From: Dyadobacter sp. CY261 | Lineage (GTDB): Bacteria; Bacteroidota; Bacteroidia; Cytophagales; Spirosomataceae | DNA: 64,000 bases | Direction: 5' to 3' | Assembly (NCBI RefSeq): GCF_021440085.1 | Contig: NZ_JAKCPW010000014.1 | Span: 103,023 to 167,022, forward strand | In this document: one piece after another, positions 36,001 to 44,285 of the stretch | Position numbering within the stretch: position 1 is the first letter of the stretch | Layout: the number at the start of each line of letters is the position of its first letter | Made by a program: the position numbers and the translations under genes | The notes under the pieces: generated by a model | Seen by the model: only the letters and a program-made list of their open reading frames with translations | What the model was told of the DNA's origin: nothing | Database searches by the model: none

Positions 36001-36320
36001 TCGACAATCCGACCGACAAATACCCACGTTTGACCAACCGTAACAACCGTTACTACACCAACACAGGTCAGGCCGGTATCAACAACTACTTCCTGAAAAG
36101 CAACAATTACCTGCGTTTGAAAAATGTAGAGATTGGTTATAACCTGCCTTCGGAAATTGGTTCAAAAATCGGCATGAGCAGCTTCCGCATTTACGTGAAC
36201 GGATTGAACTTCCTGACTTTCGATAAGATCAAAGTTTGGGATCCCGAGGCGACTACCACCAGCGGCCAGTACTATCCGCAAGCAAGGGTTCTCAGCGCAG
36301 GTGTACGTGTAGCATTTTAA
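33087..36320 (+). CDS. SusC/RagA-type TonB-dependent receptor
   Basis: 1077 residues. A signal peptide (to about residue 31, FAQ) is followed by a carboxypeptidase-regulatory-like domain (about 33-108) and the SusC box EEVVVVGYGTAKKATLTGSV. The plug holds GRLPGISAVQSSGEPG, IRIRGTNSLGNSNALIVVDG and SVLKDAAAAIYGSRAGNGVILITTKRG, and a barrel completes the protein. Unlike the receptor at 4848 it has no STN domain, so it is not wired to a FecR. It is 12 bp from its SusD partner. The downstream FG-GAP/ASPIC and haloperoxidase-like genes hint at an unusual ligand, possibly aromatic or halogenated. Confidence 0.95.
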   Translation: MRFSTGWTPRAVSRSVFSLCLALVTVVGAFAQNSIKGKIKDEQGQPLPGVSVVVKGTTAGTVTDNEGIYTVNAERNSTLVFSFIGYLTQEISIGGKSAVDVTLLADTKALEEVVVVGYGTAKKATLTGSVTAVKGTELQKAPAANLSNTLGGRLPGISAVQSSGEPGYDGSAIRIRGTNSLGNSNALIVVDGVPNRSGGLDRINPADIESISVLKDAAAAIYGSRAGNGVILITTKRGKSGKPQISYDLNLGISQPTRTPEMSNAAEYATIRNELQIYDNLPVGEWQGALQGFNSTGSYTRKDNGNVIAAVFSPDDMKKFSDGSDPFLHPNTDWYGSVIRNWAPQQRHNLQLTGGSENIKYLASIGHINQDGYYVNSATGYKQYDMRVNLDTKINKYITANLGITLREEFRHFPSGGNGAGAIFRMLMRGKPTEIAIWPDGRPGPDIENGQNPAVITTNTTGYNNDKRDYIQTNGGLEIQVPGVPGLKINAMAAIDKQLRRVKNFETPWTLYFWDKKTYEADGKTPFLTGTVRSTFKDPRLTETSAQELSVQLTGQISYEKSIDGHNFNVMAGAQREKVDADGFFAFRRYYISPVVDQLFAGGTPEQNIGNSGTNNGDLYKRARLSYFGRAGYNFKEKYLAEFLWRVDGSYIFPKQGRFGFFPGVSAGWRVSEEGFWKNSISRYVNNVKLRGSWGQMGAEPYFLNTETLAEYQYLSTMGFGSYIINDQVAKTLLESRVVNPNFTWEVANNINFGIEGTLFNDKLAFEFDYFVNNRSKTLIPKAGSTPSSAGIDGKLPPQNLGKLQNKGWEFKVSYDGNAGDFSYSVSVNGGYAKNKIKYWDETPGAPSYQRTTGMPFNSFLVYQFDGAFKSQEEIDANKIDYSPITGNLRPGDMKFKDVNGDNKINGDDRIRSEKVQRPWFTGGASINLGYKQFDLSMLFQGTLGGLQIVGLTESGDIGNYLKYDYDHRWTIDNPTDKYPRLTNRNNRYYTNTGQAGINNYFLKSNNYLRLKNVEIGYNLPSEIGSKIGMSSFRIYVNGLNFLTFDKIKVWDPEATTTSGQYYPQARVLSAGVRVAF

Positions 36321-36332
36321 CGAAAAAGAAAT

Positions 36333-38210
36333 ATGAAATTGAAATATAAAATTTTGTTGGTTGCTGCACTGATGGCGGGAGGTTTGTCATCGTGCGACAC
36401 TGATTTCCTTGACGTAACACCTCCTACTGAAATCCCAACCGAGGAAGTCTGGAAGGACGGCGCATTGGCGGAAGGTTTTGTTACGGGTATTTATGCCGGT
36501 TTGCAGCAGGGCGGTTTCAGCGAGCAAATGCTTGCATCGCTTACAGATGAAGCCGTATTTACCCATACCGGCCGGAACATCAACACTGTAAACGAAGGCA
36601 GTTTAAGCCCATCCAACCTCGGTTGGGTGGATGCTACCTATGGTTGGAGCCAGATGTATCAGTACATCCGTGCTTCCAACATCGCTCTTGCTAACCTGGG
36701 GACGTCGTCTATGACCGACGACGCACTGAAGGCCCGATTGAAAGGGGAGTCTTACTTCATGCGTGCTTACTACTATCAGCAGCTGGTACGCTATTATGGT
36801 GCCGTGCCTATCATCAAGAAAGTATTTGCATTGAACGAAGACTACTCCGTTCCACGCAATACGTTCGATGAATGTATCAAGCAGATCATAAGCGACGCCG
36901 ACAGTGCTGCACTTTTGCTGGATGGGAAAACATTGGCAAAAGGCCGGGCAACAAAAGCAGCTGCATTGGCATTGAAATCACGTGTATTACTTTACGCAGC
37001 CAGCGATCTGTACGATGTCCCTACTGCCAAAGCAAAATCGGCAGTGCTCGCTGCTTTCACGAACCCTGAATTCCTGGGTTATCCTTCCGGCGACCGCAAG
37101 GCGCGCTGGCAGGCTGCACAAGCTGCTGCGAAGGTTGCATTGGATGCAAGCGGTGGTGGCTATAAGCTAAATCTGACAGCTCCTGCTACGGCGGAGCAAG
37201 GTAAGATCAACTACATTTCTATGGCAATGGCCGGAGCCAGCGCTGACAAAACCTTAGACGCTTCCGCTGCCAGCGAGATTATCTTCGGCCGTTTCTTTAC
37301 AGCCAGCCAAAATGAAGGTGCCCGTCAGACCGGTTTGAACAATGGGCCTAACGGCTATCACAACTGGGCAGGTAACACGCCGATCGGAACGCTGGTAGAT
37401 GATTACCAAATGATGGACGGAACAGCGTTCTCATGGACCAACCCTACTCACAAAGCGAGCCCTTACGTAAACCGCGACCCACGTTTATACGCAACCATCA
37501 TGTATGACGGTGCAACGTGGAAACCACGTCCTTCGGATGCAAAAGACCCTGCCAACCAGATACAGACCGGAGCTTATGATTTGCTGGATGACAAGGGAGC
37601 GTTAATCAACCGCAAAGGGCTGGATACCCGCAGCAGCAGCATCGAAGACTGGAACGGAAGCCGCACGGGTTACTACATGCGCAAGTTCATCGATCCAAAC
37701 CCTTCATTGTACGATAACACCGACCGTCAGAATATTCCATGGCCGTTTATTCGTACTACGGAGCTTGTTTTCAACTATATCGAAGCGAGCATCGAAGTGG
37801 GCGACGAGGCCATTGCATTGGAATGGTTGAACAAAATCCGTTTCCGTGCAGGGATGCCCGCAGTGAAAGCGTCAGGAGCGGCTCTGAGAGATGCTTACCG
37901 ACACGAAAAACGGATTGAAATGGCTTACGAAGAGCAACGCTACCACGATGCCCGCCGCTGGATGATTGCGCAAACAACGTTGGGCCGTCCGTTGCAGTAT
38001 ATTAACGTAATCGGTAAGTTCAAACCCGGTAAGTCGATGAAGGAACCATATCACTATGACACTTCTGTGTACGACTACACTTATACGCCGGTAGAGGAGA
38101 AATCCCACGAAAACCGCACATGGGTCGACAAGATGTACTTCCGTCCGTTCAGCCGCGATGAGATGAACCGTAATGCAAAACTGGTTCAAAACCCAGGGTA
38201 CGATAAATAG
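36333..38210 (+). CDS. SusD/RagB family surface lipoprotein
   Basis: 625 residues, longer than the usual ~500. The lipoprotein signal ends LSSC, with Cys at about 21, then DTDFLDVTPPTEIP, the typical SusD beginning. The family helix KGESYFMRAYYYQQLVRYYGAVPII and the C-terminal FNYIEASIEVGDEAIALEWLNKIRFRAG are clear. It captures ligand for the SusC just upstream. A strong hairpin follows within 25 bp. Confidence 0.94.
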   Translation: MKLKYKILLVAALMAGGLSSCDTDFLDVTPPTEIPTEEVWKDGALAEGFVTGIYAGLQQGGFSEQMLASLTDEAVFTHTGRNINTVNEGSLSPSNLGWVDATYGWSQMYQYIRASNIALANLGTSSMTDDALKARLKGESYFMRAYYYQQLVRYYGAVPIIKKVFALNEDYSVPRNTFDECIKQIISDADSAALLLDGKTLAKGRATKAAALALKSRVLLYAASDLYDVPTAKAKSAVLAAFTNPEFLGYPSGDRKARWQAAQAAAKVALDASGGGYKLNLTAPATAEQGKINYISMAMAGASADKTLDASAASEIIFGRFFTASQNEGARQTGLNNGPNGYHNWAGNTPIGTLVDDYQMMDGTAFSWTNPTHKASPYVNRDPRLYATIMYDGATWKPRPSDAKDPANQIQTGAYDLLDDKGALINRKGLDTRSSSIEDWNGSRTGYYMRKFIDPNPSLYDNTDRQNIPWPFIRTTELVFNYIEASIEVGDEAIALEWLNKIRFRAGMPAVKASGAALRDAYRHEKRIEMAYEEQRYHDARRWMIAQTTLGRPLQYINVIGKFKPGKSMKEPYHYDTSVYDYTYTPVEEKSHENRTWVDKMYFRPFSRDEMNRNAKLVQNPGYDK

Positions 38211-38235
38211 TTATATTTTATTGACTAATTTTACT

Positions 38236-38274
38236 GAAACTATGCCTTGGCTTACAAGGCATAGTTTCTTTTTT
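38236..38274 (+). terminator. Terminator or attenuator between susD and FG-GAP gene
   Basis: Perfect 14-bp arms GAAACTATGCCTTG / CAAGGCATAGTTTC with a 5-base loop and a T-rich tail. The next gene starts 27 bp later without a recognisable promoter, so partial read-through may set a lower level for the downstream genes. Confidence 0.8.
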
Positions 38275-38300
38275 ATCTCCTTTAACTCTTCGTTTCTGTG

Positions 38301-41300
38301 ATGAAGCAAATATGGCCCTGGAAAGCAGGCAGCATGATTCTGATCGCTGGACTGGTTCTTTCCGGTTGTGACAAATCCCCTGATTCCAAAGAAGAAAAGA
38401 AAGGCTCCGATGGGCCGCCCCTCTTCACCCTCCTGACGCTTGAGCAAACCAAAGTCGATTTTACCAATACATTGACCGAAGGTTTGAACACCAACGTGCT
38501 GATGTACGAATACTTTTACAACGGCGGCGGTGTCGCGGTAGGAGATTTGAGTGGCGACGGGCTGGACGATATTTATTTTACCGGCAACATGGTGCCCAAC
38601 AAATTGTACCTGAACAAAGGTAAAATGCTGTTCGAGGACGTAACAGCCATTGCACAGGTAGGCGGTCGCGAACGTCCGTGGAAAACCGGGGTAACGATGG
38701 CCGATGTGAATGGGGATGGCAAACTGGATATTTATGTGTGCTATTCGGGTGCTGTATCACCTGAAAGCCTGAAAGACCAGCTGTTTATTAATAAAGGCAA
38801 CAATGCCCAGGGCGTACCGCAGTTTGAAGAAGTAGCCGAACAATATGGCCTGGGAACCCCCAGCAACAGCACACAGGCCGCATTTTTCGATTTCGATAAG
38901 GACGGGGACCTCGATATGTTCCTGCTCAACCATAACCCCAAAGCGCTTCCTATCCTTGATGAGGCCAGCACGGCAGATATTCTCAAAAAGGAAGACCCGA
39001 TAACAGGCGTCAGACTGTTTCGCAACGATCCACAAAACGGTACACCACATTTTACAGACATTACCCAAAAAGCAGGTATCCACAGCTCGCAGCTAACCTA
39101 TGGCCTCGGCATTGGCATTGCCGACATTAACCAGGACGGCTGGCAGGATATGTATATTTCCAACGATTACTCCGTTCCCGACTTTTTATATATCAATAAT
39201 GGCAACGGCACATTCACGGATGCGCTCGACGCCAGTATCGGCCACACGTCCCACTCTTCAATGGGCAACGACATTGCCGATTTCAACAACGACGGCCTGC
39301 CCGACATTTTTACCCTGGACATGCTTCCTGAGGACAACCGCCGCCAGAAACTGCTGACGGGTCTCGACAATTACGAATTGTTTGATTTCAATGTCAAAAT
39401 GGGCTTTCATCATCAGTACATGCGCAATATGCTGCAATTGAACGAAGGTCTTGGCAAAGGAACGAAAAAGCCGGTTTTCTCTGAAATAGGGCAGCTTTCC
39501 GGCGTTTCCAACACCGACTGGAGCTGGGCTTCGCTTTTTGCGGATTATGATAACGACGGCTGGAAAGACCTTTTTATTACGAACGGAAACCTCCGAGATT
39601 TTACGAACATGGATTTTGTGAAATTTATGGGAGACCATTTGAAGCGTATAGAGGGCCAGGTGAAACGCGAAGACGTCCTGCAACTGGTATATCAAATGCC
39701 TTCTTCCAACATGAAGAACTATCTTTTTCAAAATAAAAAAGACCTGACTTTCGCAAACGTAGCGGATAGCTGGGGCCTGGGCGAGATTTCCAATAGTGGC
39801 GGCGCAGCTTATGCCGATCTTGACAATGACGGCGATCTCGACCTCGTCGTGAACAATATCAACAAACCGGCATTCATTTATCAGAACGACGGTGATAAGC
39901 ATTTGAAAAACGATTATCTGAAAGTAAAACTTACCGGTGCGGGCCGAAATACGCTGGGACTTGGCGCTAAGGTGATCATTTACCAAAAAGGGCAGCAGCA
40001 ATACCTGGAACAAATGCCGACGCGCGGCTATCAATCAAGCGTGTCGCCGATTTTGCATTTTGGTTTGGGTAAATCCGGCGCGGTCGATTCGCTGGTGGTA
40101 ACCTGGCTGAGTGGCAAGCAGGAAAAGATTGTTAATCCCAAAGTGAATACCACATTGGCGCTTTCGGAGGCGAATGCGAAATCCAATGCCAAGGCTGAAA
40201 AATCGGTTGCGCCGCTGTTTACGACCGTCGCGTCTCCTATTGCATTCAAAAGTCCGGCTGTGAAACTGAATGATTTCAAACGTCAGCCAATGCTCATTAA
40301 CCCTATTTCTTTTTCAAATCCGTGCATGAGAAAAGGCGATGTGAACGGAGATGGATTGGAGGACGTATTTATCGGCGGGACATCCGGTGAGGCGGCTAAG
40401 CTGTACATTCAGCAGAAGGGGGGCACATTTACTTCGAGGCCTGTATCCGCATTTGAAGCAGATAAGAAAAGTGAAGACACCGATGCATTGTTCTTCGATG
40501 CGAACGGTGATGGTGCACAGGATATTTTTGTTGCCAGCGGTGGCTACGCTAGCTTTTTGCCGGAAGATCCACTGCTGCAAAGTCGGTTGTATCTCAATGA
40601 TGGCAAAGGCAGCTTCACCAAAAGCGCAGCCGCATTACCCGCTATGCTCACAAGTACGAGCTGTGTAAGGACCGCCGATATCAACGGCGACGGTAAGCCC
40701 GATCTTTTCGTGGGCGGCCGTGTGATTCCGGGCAGATATCCCGAAACTCCACGCAGCTATATTCTGATCAATGACGGCAAAGGGAAATTCACTGACCAGA
40801 CAGCCGCTATTTCAAAGGGACTGGAACGCATTGGCCTCGTTACCGACGCTGCCTGGGCAGACCTGAACGGCGATAAAAAGGCAGATCTCATTGTAGTAGG
40901 CGAATGGATGCCGGTGACGGTTTTGATCAACAACAATGGCAAGCTCGAAAACAAAACCACCGAGTATTTCGATAAACCTTATAAGGGCTGGTGGAACAAA
41001 ATCCTCGTCGAGGACCTGAATGGCGACGGGAAAGATGACCTCGTGATCGGTAATATGGGGACTAATACCCAATGTAAAGCAAGCGACACCGAACCGGTTG
41101 AAATGATCTATAAGGATTTTGACGACAATGGGTCTATCGATCCGATTATGAGCTTTTACATTCAGGGCAAAAGTTATCCATATGTAACCCGCGACGAAAT
41201 GCTGGACCAGATGAGCATTATGCGGACGCGGTTTCAGGATTACAAGAGCTATGCGGATTTGACAGTAAAAGAAATTTTTACCAAAGAAGAACTCGAAGGC

Positions 41301-41687
41301 GCACAAGAGCTGAAAGCCACTTACCTGAAAACCGTCTATTTCGAAAGTAGCGCAAATGGTAAGTTTGCTGAGAAGGTGCTGCCGCTACAAGTGCAGGTCT
41401 CACCCGTTTACACCATCACTTCATTGGATTATAATGGCGACGGCAAAAAAGACCTGCTGCTTTGCGGTAATGTGAGCAAAGCCAGGCTTCGTTTTGGGAA
41501 ATACGATGCGAATTACGGAATACTACTAAAAGGCGATGGCAAGGGTCAGTTTCAATATGTGCATCAGGATCAGTCGGGTTTTGGCTTGAAGGGTGATGTA
41601 AGAAGCGTGTTGCCGCTGGGCAATAAATTGTTATTCGGGATTAATCAACAGGAAATTAAAGCGTATCAAATTGGTAAAGTTCAGTAA
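38301..41687 (+). CDS. FG-GAP/VCBS repeat lipoprotein with ASPIC/UnbV domain
   Basis: 1128 residues. A lipoprotein signal comes first (LVLSGC, Cys about 23). At least a dozen calcium-binding FG-GAP repeats of the form DxNxDGxxD follow: DLSGDGLDD, DVNGDGKLD, DFDKDGDLD, DINQDGWQD, DFNNDGLPD, DYDNDGWKD and DLDNDGDLD in the first half, then further copies to DYNGDGKKD near the end. Between the two sets, at about 550-620, is an ASPIC/UnbV domain (GAGRNTLGLGAKVIIY, GYQSSVSPILHFGLG). Such proteins form beta-propellers and are surface or periplasmic. Function unknown; often found beside SusCD pairs. ATG 38301 preferred over GTG 38298. Its end overlaps the start of the haloperoxidase-like gene. Confidence 0.92.
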   Translation: MKQIWPWKAGSMILIAGLVLSGCDKSPDSKEEKKGSDGPPLFTLLTLEQTKVDFTNTLTEGLNTNVLMYEYFYNGGGVAVGDLSGDGLDDIYFTGNMVPNKLYLNKGKMLFEDVTAIAQVGGRERPWKTGVTMADVNGDGKLDIYVCYSGAVSPESLKDQLFINKGNNAQGVPQFEEVAEQYGLGTPSNSTQAAFFDFDKDGDLDMFLLNHNPKALPILDEASTADILKKEDPITGVRLFRNDPQNGTPHFTDITQKAGIHSSQLTYGLGIGIADINQDGWQDMYISNDYSVPDFLYINNGNGTFTDALDASIGHTSHSSMGNDIADFNNDGLPDIFTLDMLPEDNRRQKLLTGLDNYELFDFNVKMGFHHQYMRNMLQLNEGLGKGTKKPVFSEIGQLSGVSNTDWSWASLFADYDNDGWKDLFITNGNLRDFTNMDFVKFMGDHLKRIEGQVKREDVLQLVYQMPSSNMKNYLFQNKKDLTFANVADSWGLGEISNSGGAAYADLDNDGDLDLVVNNINKPAFIYQNDGDKHLKNDYLKVKLTGAGRNTLGLGAKVIIYQKGQQQYLEQMPTRGYQSSVSPILHFGLGKSGAVDSLVVTWLSGKQEKIVNPKVNTTLALSEANAKSNAKAEKSVAPLFTTVASPIAFKSPAVKLNDFKRQPMLINPISFSNPCMRKGDVNGDGLEDVFIGGTSGEAAKLYIQQKGGTFTSRPVSAFEADKKSEDTDALFFDANGDGAQDIFVASGGYASFLPEDPLLQSRLYLNDGKGSFTKSAAALPAMLTSTSCVRTADINGDGKPDLFVGGRVIPGRYPETPRSYILINDGKGKFTDQTAAISKGLERIGLVTDAAWADLNGDKKADLIVVGEWMPVTVLINNNGKLENKTTEYFDKPYKGWWNKILVEDLNGDGKDDLVIGNMGTNTQCKASDTEPVEMIYKDFDDNGSIDPIMSFYIQGKSYPYVTRDEMLDQMSIMRTRFQDYKSYADLTVKEIFTKEELEGAQELKATYLKTVYFESSANGKFAEKVLPLQVQVSPVYTITSLDYNGDGKKDLLLCGNVSKARLRFGKYDANYGILLKGDGKGQFQYVHQDQSGFGLKGDVRSVLPLGNKLLFGINQQEIKAYQIGKVQ

Positions 41688-43005
41688 CCTTCTCTTTGGA
41701 ATGCTGCTGGCTGTGAGCTTCGCGGCCTGCAAAAAAAATGAATCAAAAAAGGAGATCGCTCCGTCGGTGATCGGCCAGATTACGTCACAGATGACCGATG
41801 TAATGGTTCATGACGTCACCAACCCGCCGCTGGGTGCACGTTTCTACTCTTACGCCTGCCTGGCCGGATACGAAGTAGTGGCTTTGAACGACAAGCAATA
41901 CGCCAGCATGCATGGTGTATTGAATGATTTTCCCGCAATCGAAAAACCCAAGATTGAGGAGTATTCCTACCAGCTGGCGGCGGCATTGGCGATGCTGGAA
42001 ACGGCTAAGAAAATGCAGCCATCCGGCGCGACGCTCCTCAAAAAGTACCAGCAAAGCCTTGTCGATTCTTGTAAAAAAATTGGTTTCAATGAAGAGGTCA
42101 TTGCTGGCTCGCAGGAGTATGCATTGGCAATCAGCAAGCAGATCTTGAAGTATGCCAAAGCGGACCGCTACAACAAGATCAGCAACTTTCCGCGCTACGA
42201 ACCGCACGGTGGGCCAGGCACCTGGTACCCGACGCCTCCGGGCTATTTCCCGCCGGTAGAGCCGTATTTCAAAACCGTAAGGCCATTTACGCTCGACTCG
42301 TCATCGCAATTCAAACCGGCACCACCCATTGCGTTTTCGGAATCGAAAAGTTCAGAGTTTTACAAATTGATGAAGCTCAATTACGACGATACCAAAAAGG
42401 AGGAACACCGTGTGATCGCCGCATTCTGGGATTGTAATCCATTTGCATTGGAAAATAAAGGGCATTTGCTGGTTGGAATGAAGAAAATCTCCCCGGGCGC
42501 GCACTGGATGGGTATTACCGATATTGCCTGTCTGAAAGCAAAGACCAATTTTTCAAAAACAATGCTGATCAACACCTCGGTGGCGATTGGTTTAATGGAT
42601 GGTTTTATGGCTTGCTGGGATGAAAAGTACCGGAGTAATAGGATCCGTCCCGAAACGGCTATTCGCAAGTACATCGACCCATCCTGGAAGCCGTTTCTTC
42701 AAACTCCCCCTTTCCCGGAATACCTGAGTGGGCATTCGGTGATTTCCACCGCCGCGGCAGTGATCCTGACGCATTACTTCGGCGATAATTTCGCTTATTC
42801 CGACACGGTAGAAGAGCGTTTCAATTTGAAAGCGCGTCCGTTCAAATCTTTCATACATGCCTCGCAGGAATCGGGCCTGTCGCGGTTTTACGGCGGTATC
42901 CACTTTATGGATGCTATTGAGAATGGTCAGAAACAAGGACAGCAGGTGGGCGAATGGGTGATCACGACGCTGGGCAACAAGGCTGTCGTTTCGTCACGAA
43001 AGTAG
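41671..43005 (+). CDS. Vanadium-dependent haloperoxidase-like lipoprotein (copy 2)
   Basis: 444 residues, paralogue of the protein at 31221-32579. Active-site motifs: KYRSNRIRP, YLSGHSV and SRFYGGIHFMD, with the same His-to-Asp spacing (+3) as copy 1. The start seems to be TTG 41671, inside the end of the FG-GAP gene (17-bp overlap). That start gives a good lipoprotein signal (VKFSNLLFGMLLAVSFAAC, Cys about 20); the next ATG at 41701 would remove the charged N-terminus. The overlap implies translational coupling, so it is made together with the FG-GAP protein. Activity could be halide oxidation or phosphate ester hydrolysis. The 3' end overlaps the convergent patatin gene by 12 bp. Confidence 0.85.
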   Translation: MVKFSNLLFGMLLAVSFAACKKNESKKEIAPSVIGQITSQMTDVMVHDVTNPPLGARFYSYACLAGYEVVALNDKQYASMHGVLNDFPAIEKPKIEEYSYQLAAALAMLETAKKMQPSGATLLKKYQQSLVDSCKKIGFNEEVIAGSQEYALAISKQILKYAKADRYNKISNFPRYEPHGGPGTWYPTPPGYFPPVEPYFKTVRPFTLDSSSQFKPAPPIAFSESKSSEFYKLMKLNYDDTKKEEHRVIAAFWDCNPFALENKGHLLVGMKKISPGAHWMGITDIACLKAKTNFSKTMLINTSVAIGLMDGFMACWDEKYRSNRIRPETAIRKYIDPSWKPFLQTPPFPEYLSGHSVISTAAAVILTHYFGDNFAYSDTVEERFNLKARPFKSFIHASQESGLSRFYGGIHFMDAIENGQKQGQQVGEWVITTLGNKAVVSSRK

Positions 43006-43752
43006 GGTATTGGGCTCGTTCAGGAGTGCTTTGGTAAATGCATATCCGGTTTGAAACAACTGATCTGCTTTCCTGAAATCGAAAATACTGAAACGGCTTA
43101 ATGCAGGTGGCTCGATGAGCAGGTCACATTGAGCGCCTCTCGCCTTGGTTTTCGTGTGCATGGCCAGGATAAGACTTCGATAAACGATTTCCGTCGTACG
43201 TTTCAAAGGCTTGTCGAGATTGAAAGGGTTGCAATGGCTTCCGATCAGGTAATCTGCTTTGTCGAGTACCGGTTCGACGGGCAGATTGTTTAAAACCCCA
43301 CCATCAACCAGCTCGTGACCATTGTAATGCATCGGACTGAAAAGCCCCGGAATGCAGCAGGAAGCCAGCACCGGCAACGCAAGTTCGCCGCTTCGAAACC
43401 GGATTTCCTCGCCCGAGACAATGTCGGTAGCAGTGACGATGAGGGGCGTTCGGAGGGATTCGAATGTATTTTCAGGGATGAATTTGCGGAAAACGTCTTC
43501 CATCTTCCGCATATGCAAAAGCCCATTGGCCCCAATGCCGAACCGCAGATAAGGATAAAAACTGGTGTCGCGGATGATTTTCAAAACCTCCGTCGGCTCA
43601 TAGCCATGTCCCAGCAAGGCTCCCACGAACGCGCCCGAGCTCGTCCCACTGATCACATCCGGTCGCACGCCGCGTTCCCACAACGCCTGCGCTACGCCCA
43701 CATGTGCAATCCCGCGAGCACCCCCGCCGGAGAGGATAAGGGCTGTTTTCAT
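42994..43752 (-). CDS. Patatin-like phospholipase
   Basis: 252 residues. The oxyanion loop is GGGARGIAHVGV at the N-terminus. The nucleophile motif is GTSSG (GxSxG, about residue 38). The catalytic Asp is in VDGGVLNNLPVEPV. This is the Ser-Asp dyad of patatin/RssA-type acyl hydrolases, acting on membrane lipids or acyl esters. There is no signal peptide, so it is probably cytoplasmic. Three bases separate it from the broken toxin gene upstream on the same strand. Confidence 0.93.
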   Translation of the reverse strand: MKTALILSGGGARGIAHVGVAQALWERGVRPDVISGTSSGAFVGALLGHGYEPTEVLKIIRDTSFYPYLRFGIGANGLLHMRKMEDVFRKFIPENTFESLRTPLIVTATDIVSGEEIRFRSGELALPVLASCCIPGLFSPMHYNGHELVDGGVLNNLPVEPVLDKADYLIGSHCNPFNLDKPLKRTTEIVYRSLILAMHTKTKARGAQCDLLIEPPALSRFSIFDFRKADQLFQTGYAFTKALLNEPNTLLS

Positions 43753-43755
43753 TTG

Positions 43756-44081
43756 CTAAACCAGAAGTTCGAGTGTTTCAATTCTTTCAAAATGCTTGAT
43801 ATTTAATGTGGCAAGCGGTAAGCCATGATGCACCGCTGTTGCAGCGATAAAGACATCTGCCATGCCGATCAGTTTGCCTCGCTTTTTAAGAACTATACCA
43901 ATGGCGACGGCTACGCGTGCTATTCCTTGTCGGAGGACAGAACGTACGTCCTGACTAGAAATTCCTCCCAATATGCTAAAAACCTCCCTTGCCAATTTTA
44001 GTAGTCGGGAATTTGCCTTGTCGGATTTGCGGAAAAGTCGATGAGAATAGATGTGTCAGCTAGCGCTAGATTGTTCGCCAT
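43756..44081 (-). pseudogene. PIN-domain (VapC-type) toxin, frameshifted
   Basis: From ATG 44081 the frame reads MANNLALADTSILIDFSANP and stops after about 27 residues. It begins like a PIN toxin, with the first catalytic Asp in LADTSILID. One base out of frame the protein continues: FRKSDKANSRLLKLAREVF, then GMADVFIAATAVHHGLPLATLNIKHFERI, the second half of a PIN domain with its second Asp. Loss of one base in the TTTTCC run near 44038 explains the break. The remaining open frame (43756-43995) lacks the first active-site residue. If real and not a sequencing error, the RNase is dead. Confidence 0.75.
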
Positions 44082-44259
44082 TGGTCAATTGCCTTTCTGG
44101 TTTCTTCAATCGTTGTGATTTGATTTTCAGAGAACGTAGGGGCTGACAGCAAGAATTCTTCGAGTGAGTTGTCGACAGAGCTTGCTTCAAGGCGATCCAG
44201 TTCAAGCCTCTTACCTGGGCCGTCAGTTGATCGAATTGTATGTCTTTTGGAGTGTGCAT
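44066..44259 (-). pseudogene. Antitoxin partner of the PIN toxin, probably frameshifted
   Basis: From ATG 44259 the frame begins MHTPKDIQFDQLTAQVRGL. In the next frame it appears to continue ELDRLEASSVDNSLEEFLL and ends EETRKAIDQWRTI, its stop overlapping the toxin start, the usual geometry of VapBC pairs. One missing base near 44203 would join the two parts. Read alone, the second frame needs a TTG start at 44266 and gives 66 residues with a less natural N-terminus. The C-terminal helix is the toxin-binding part of such antitoxins. DNA-binding type not recognised. Confidence 0.5.
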
Positions 44260-44285
44260 AAATCAAATATAATGAATACTACCAC

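Noticed and set aside
39258..40034. 258-codon antisense frame inside the FG-GAP gene
   Set aside because: Arises from the repeated Asp/Asn/Gly codons read backwards; no plausible start context or domain.
31221..43005. Genomic island or transposon carrying the haloperoxidase locus
   Set aside because: No integrase, tRNA, insertion sequence or direct repeats at its ends; base composition does not visibly differ from its neighbours.
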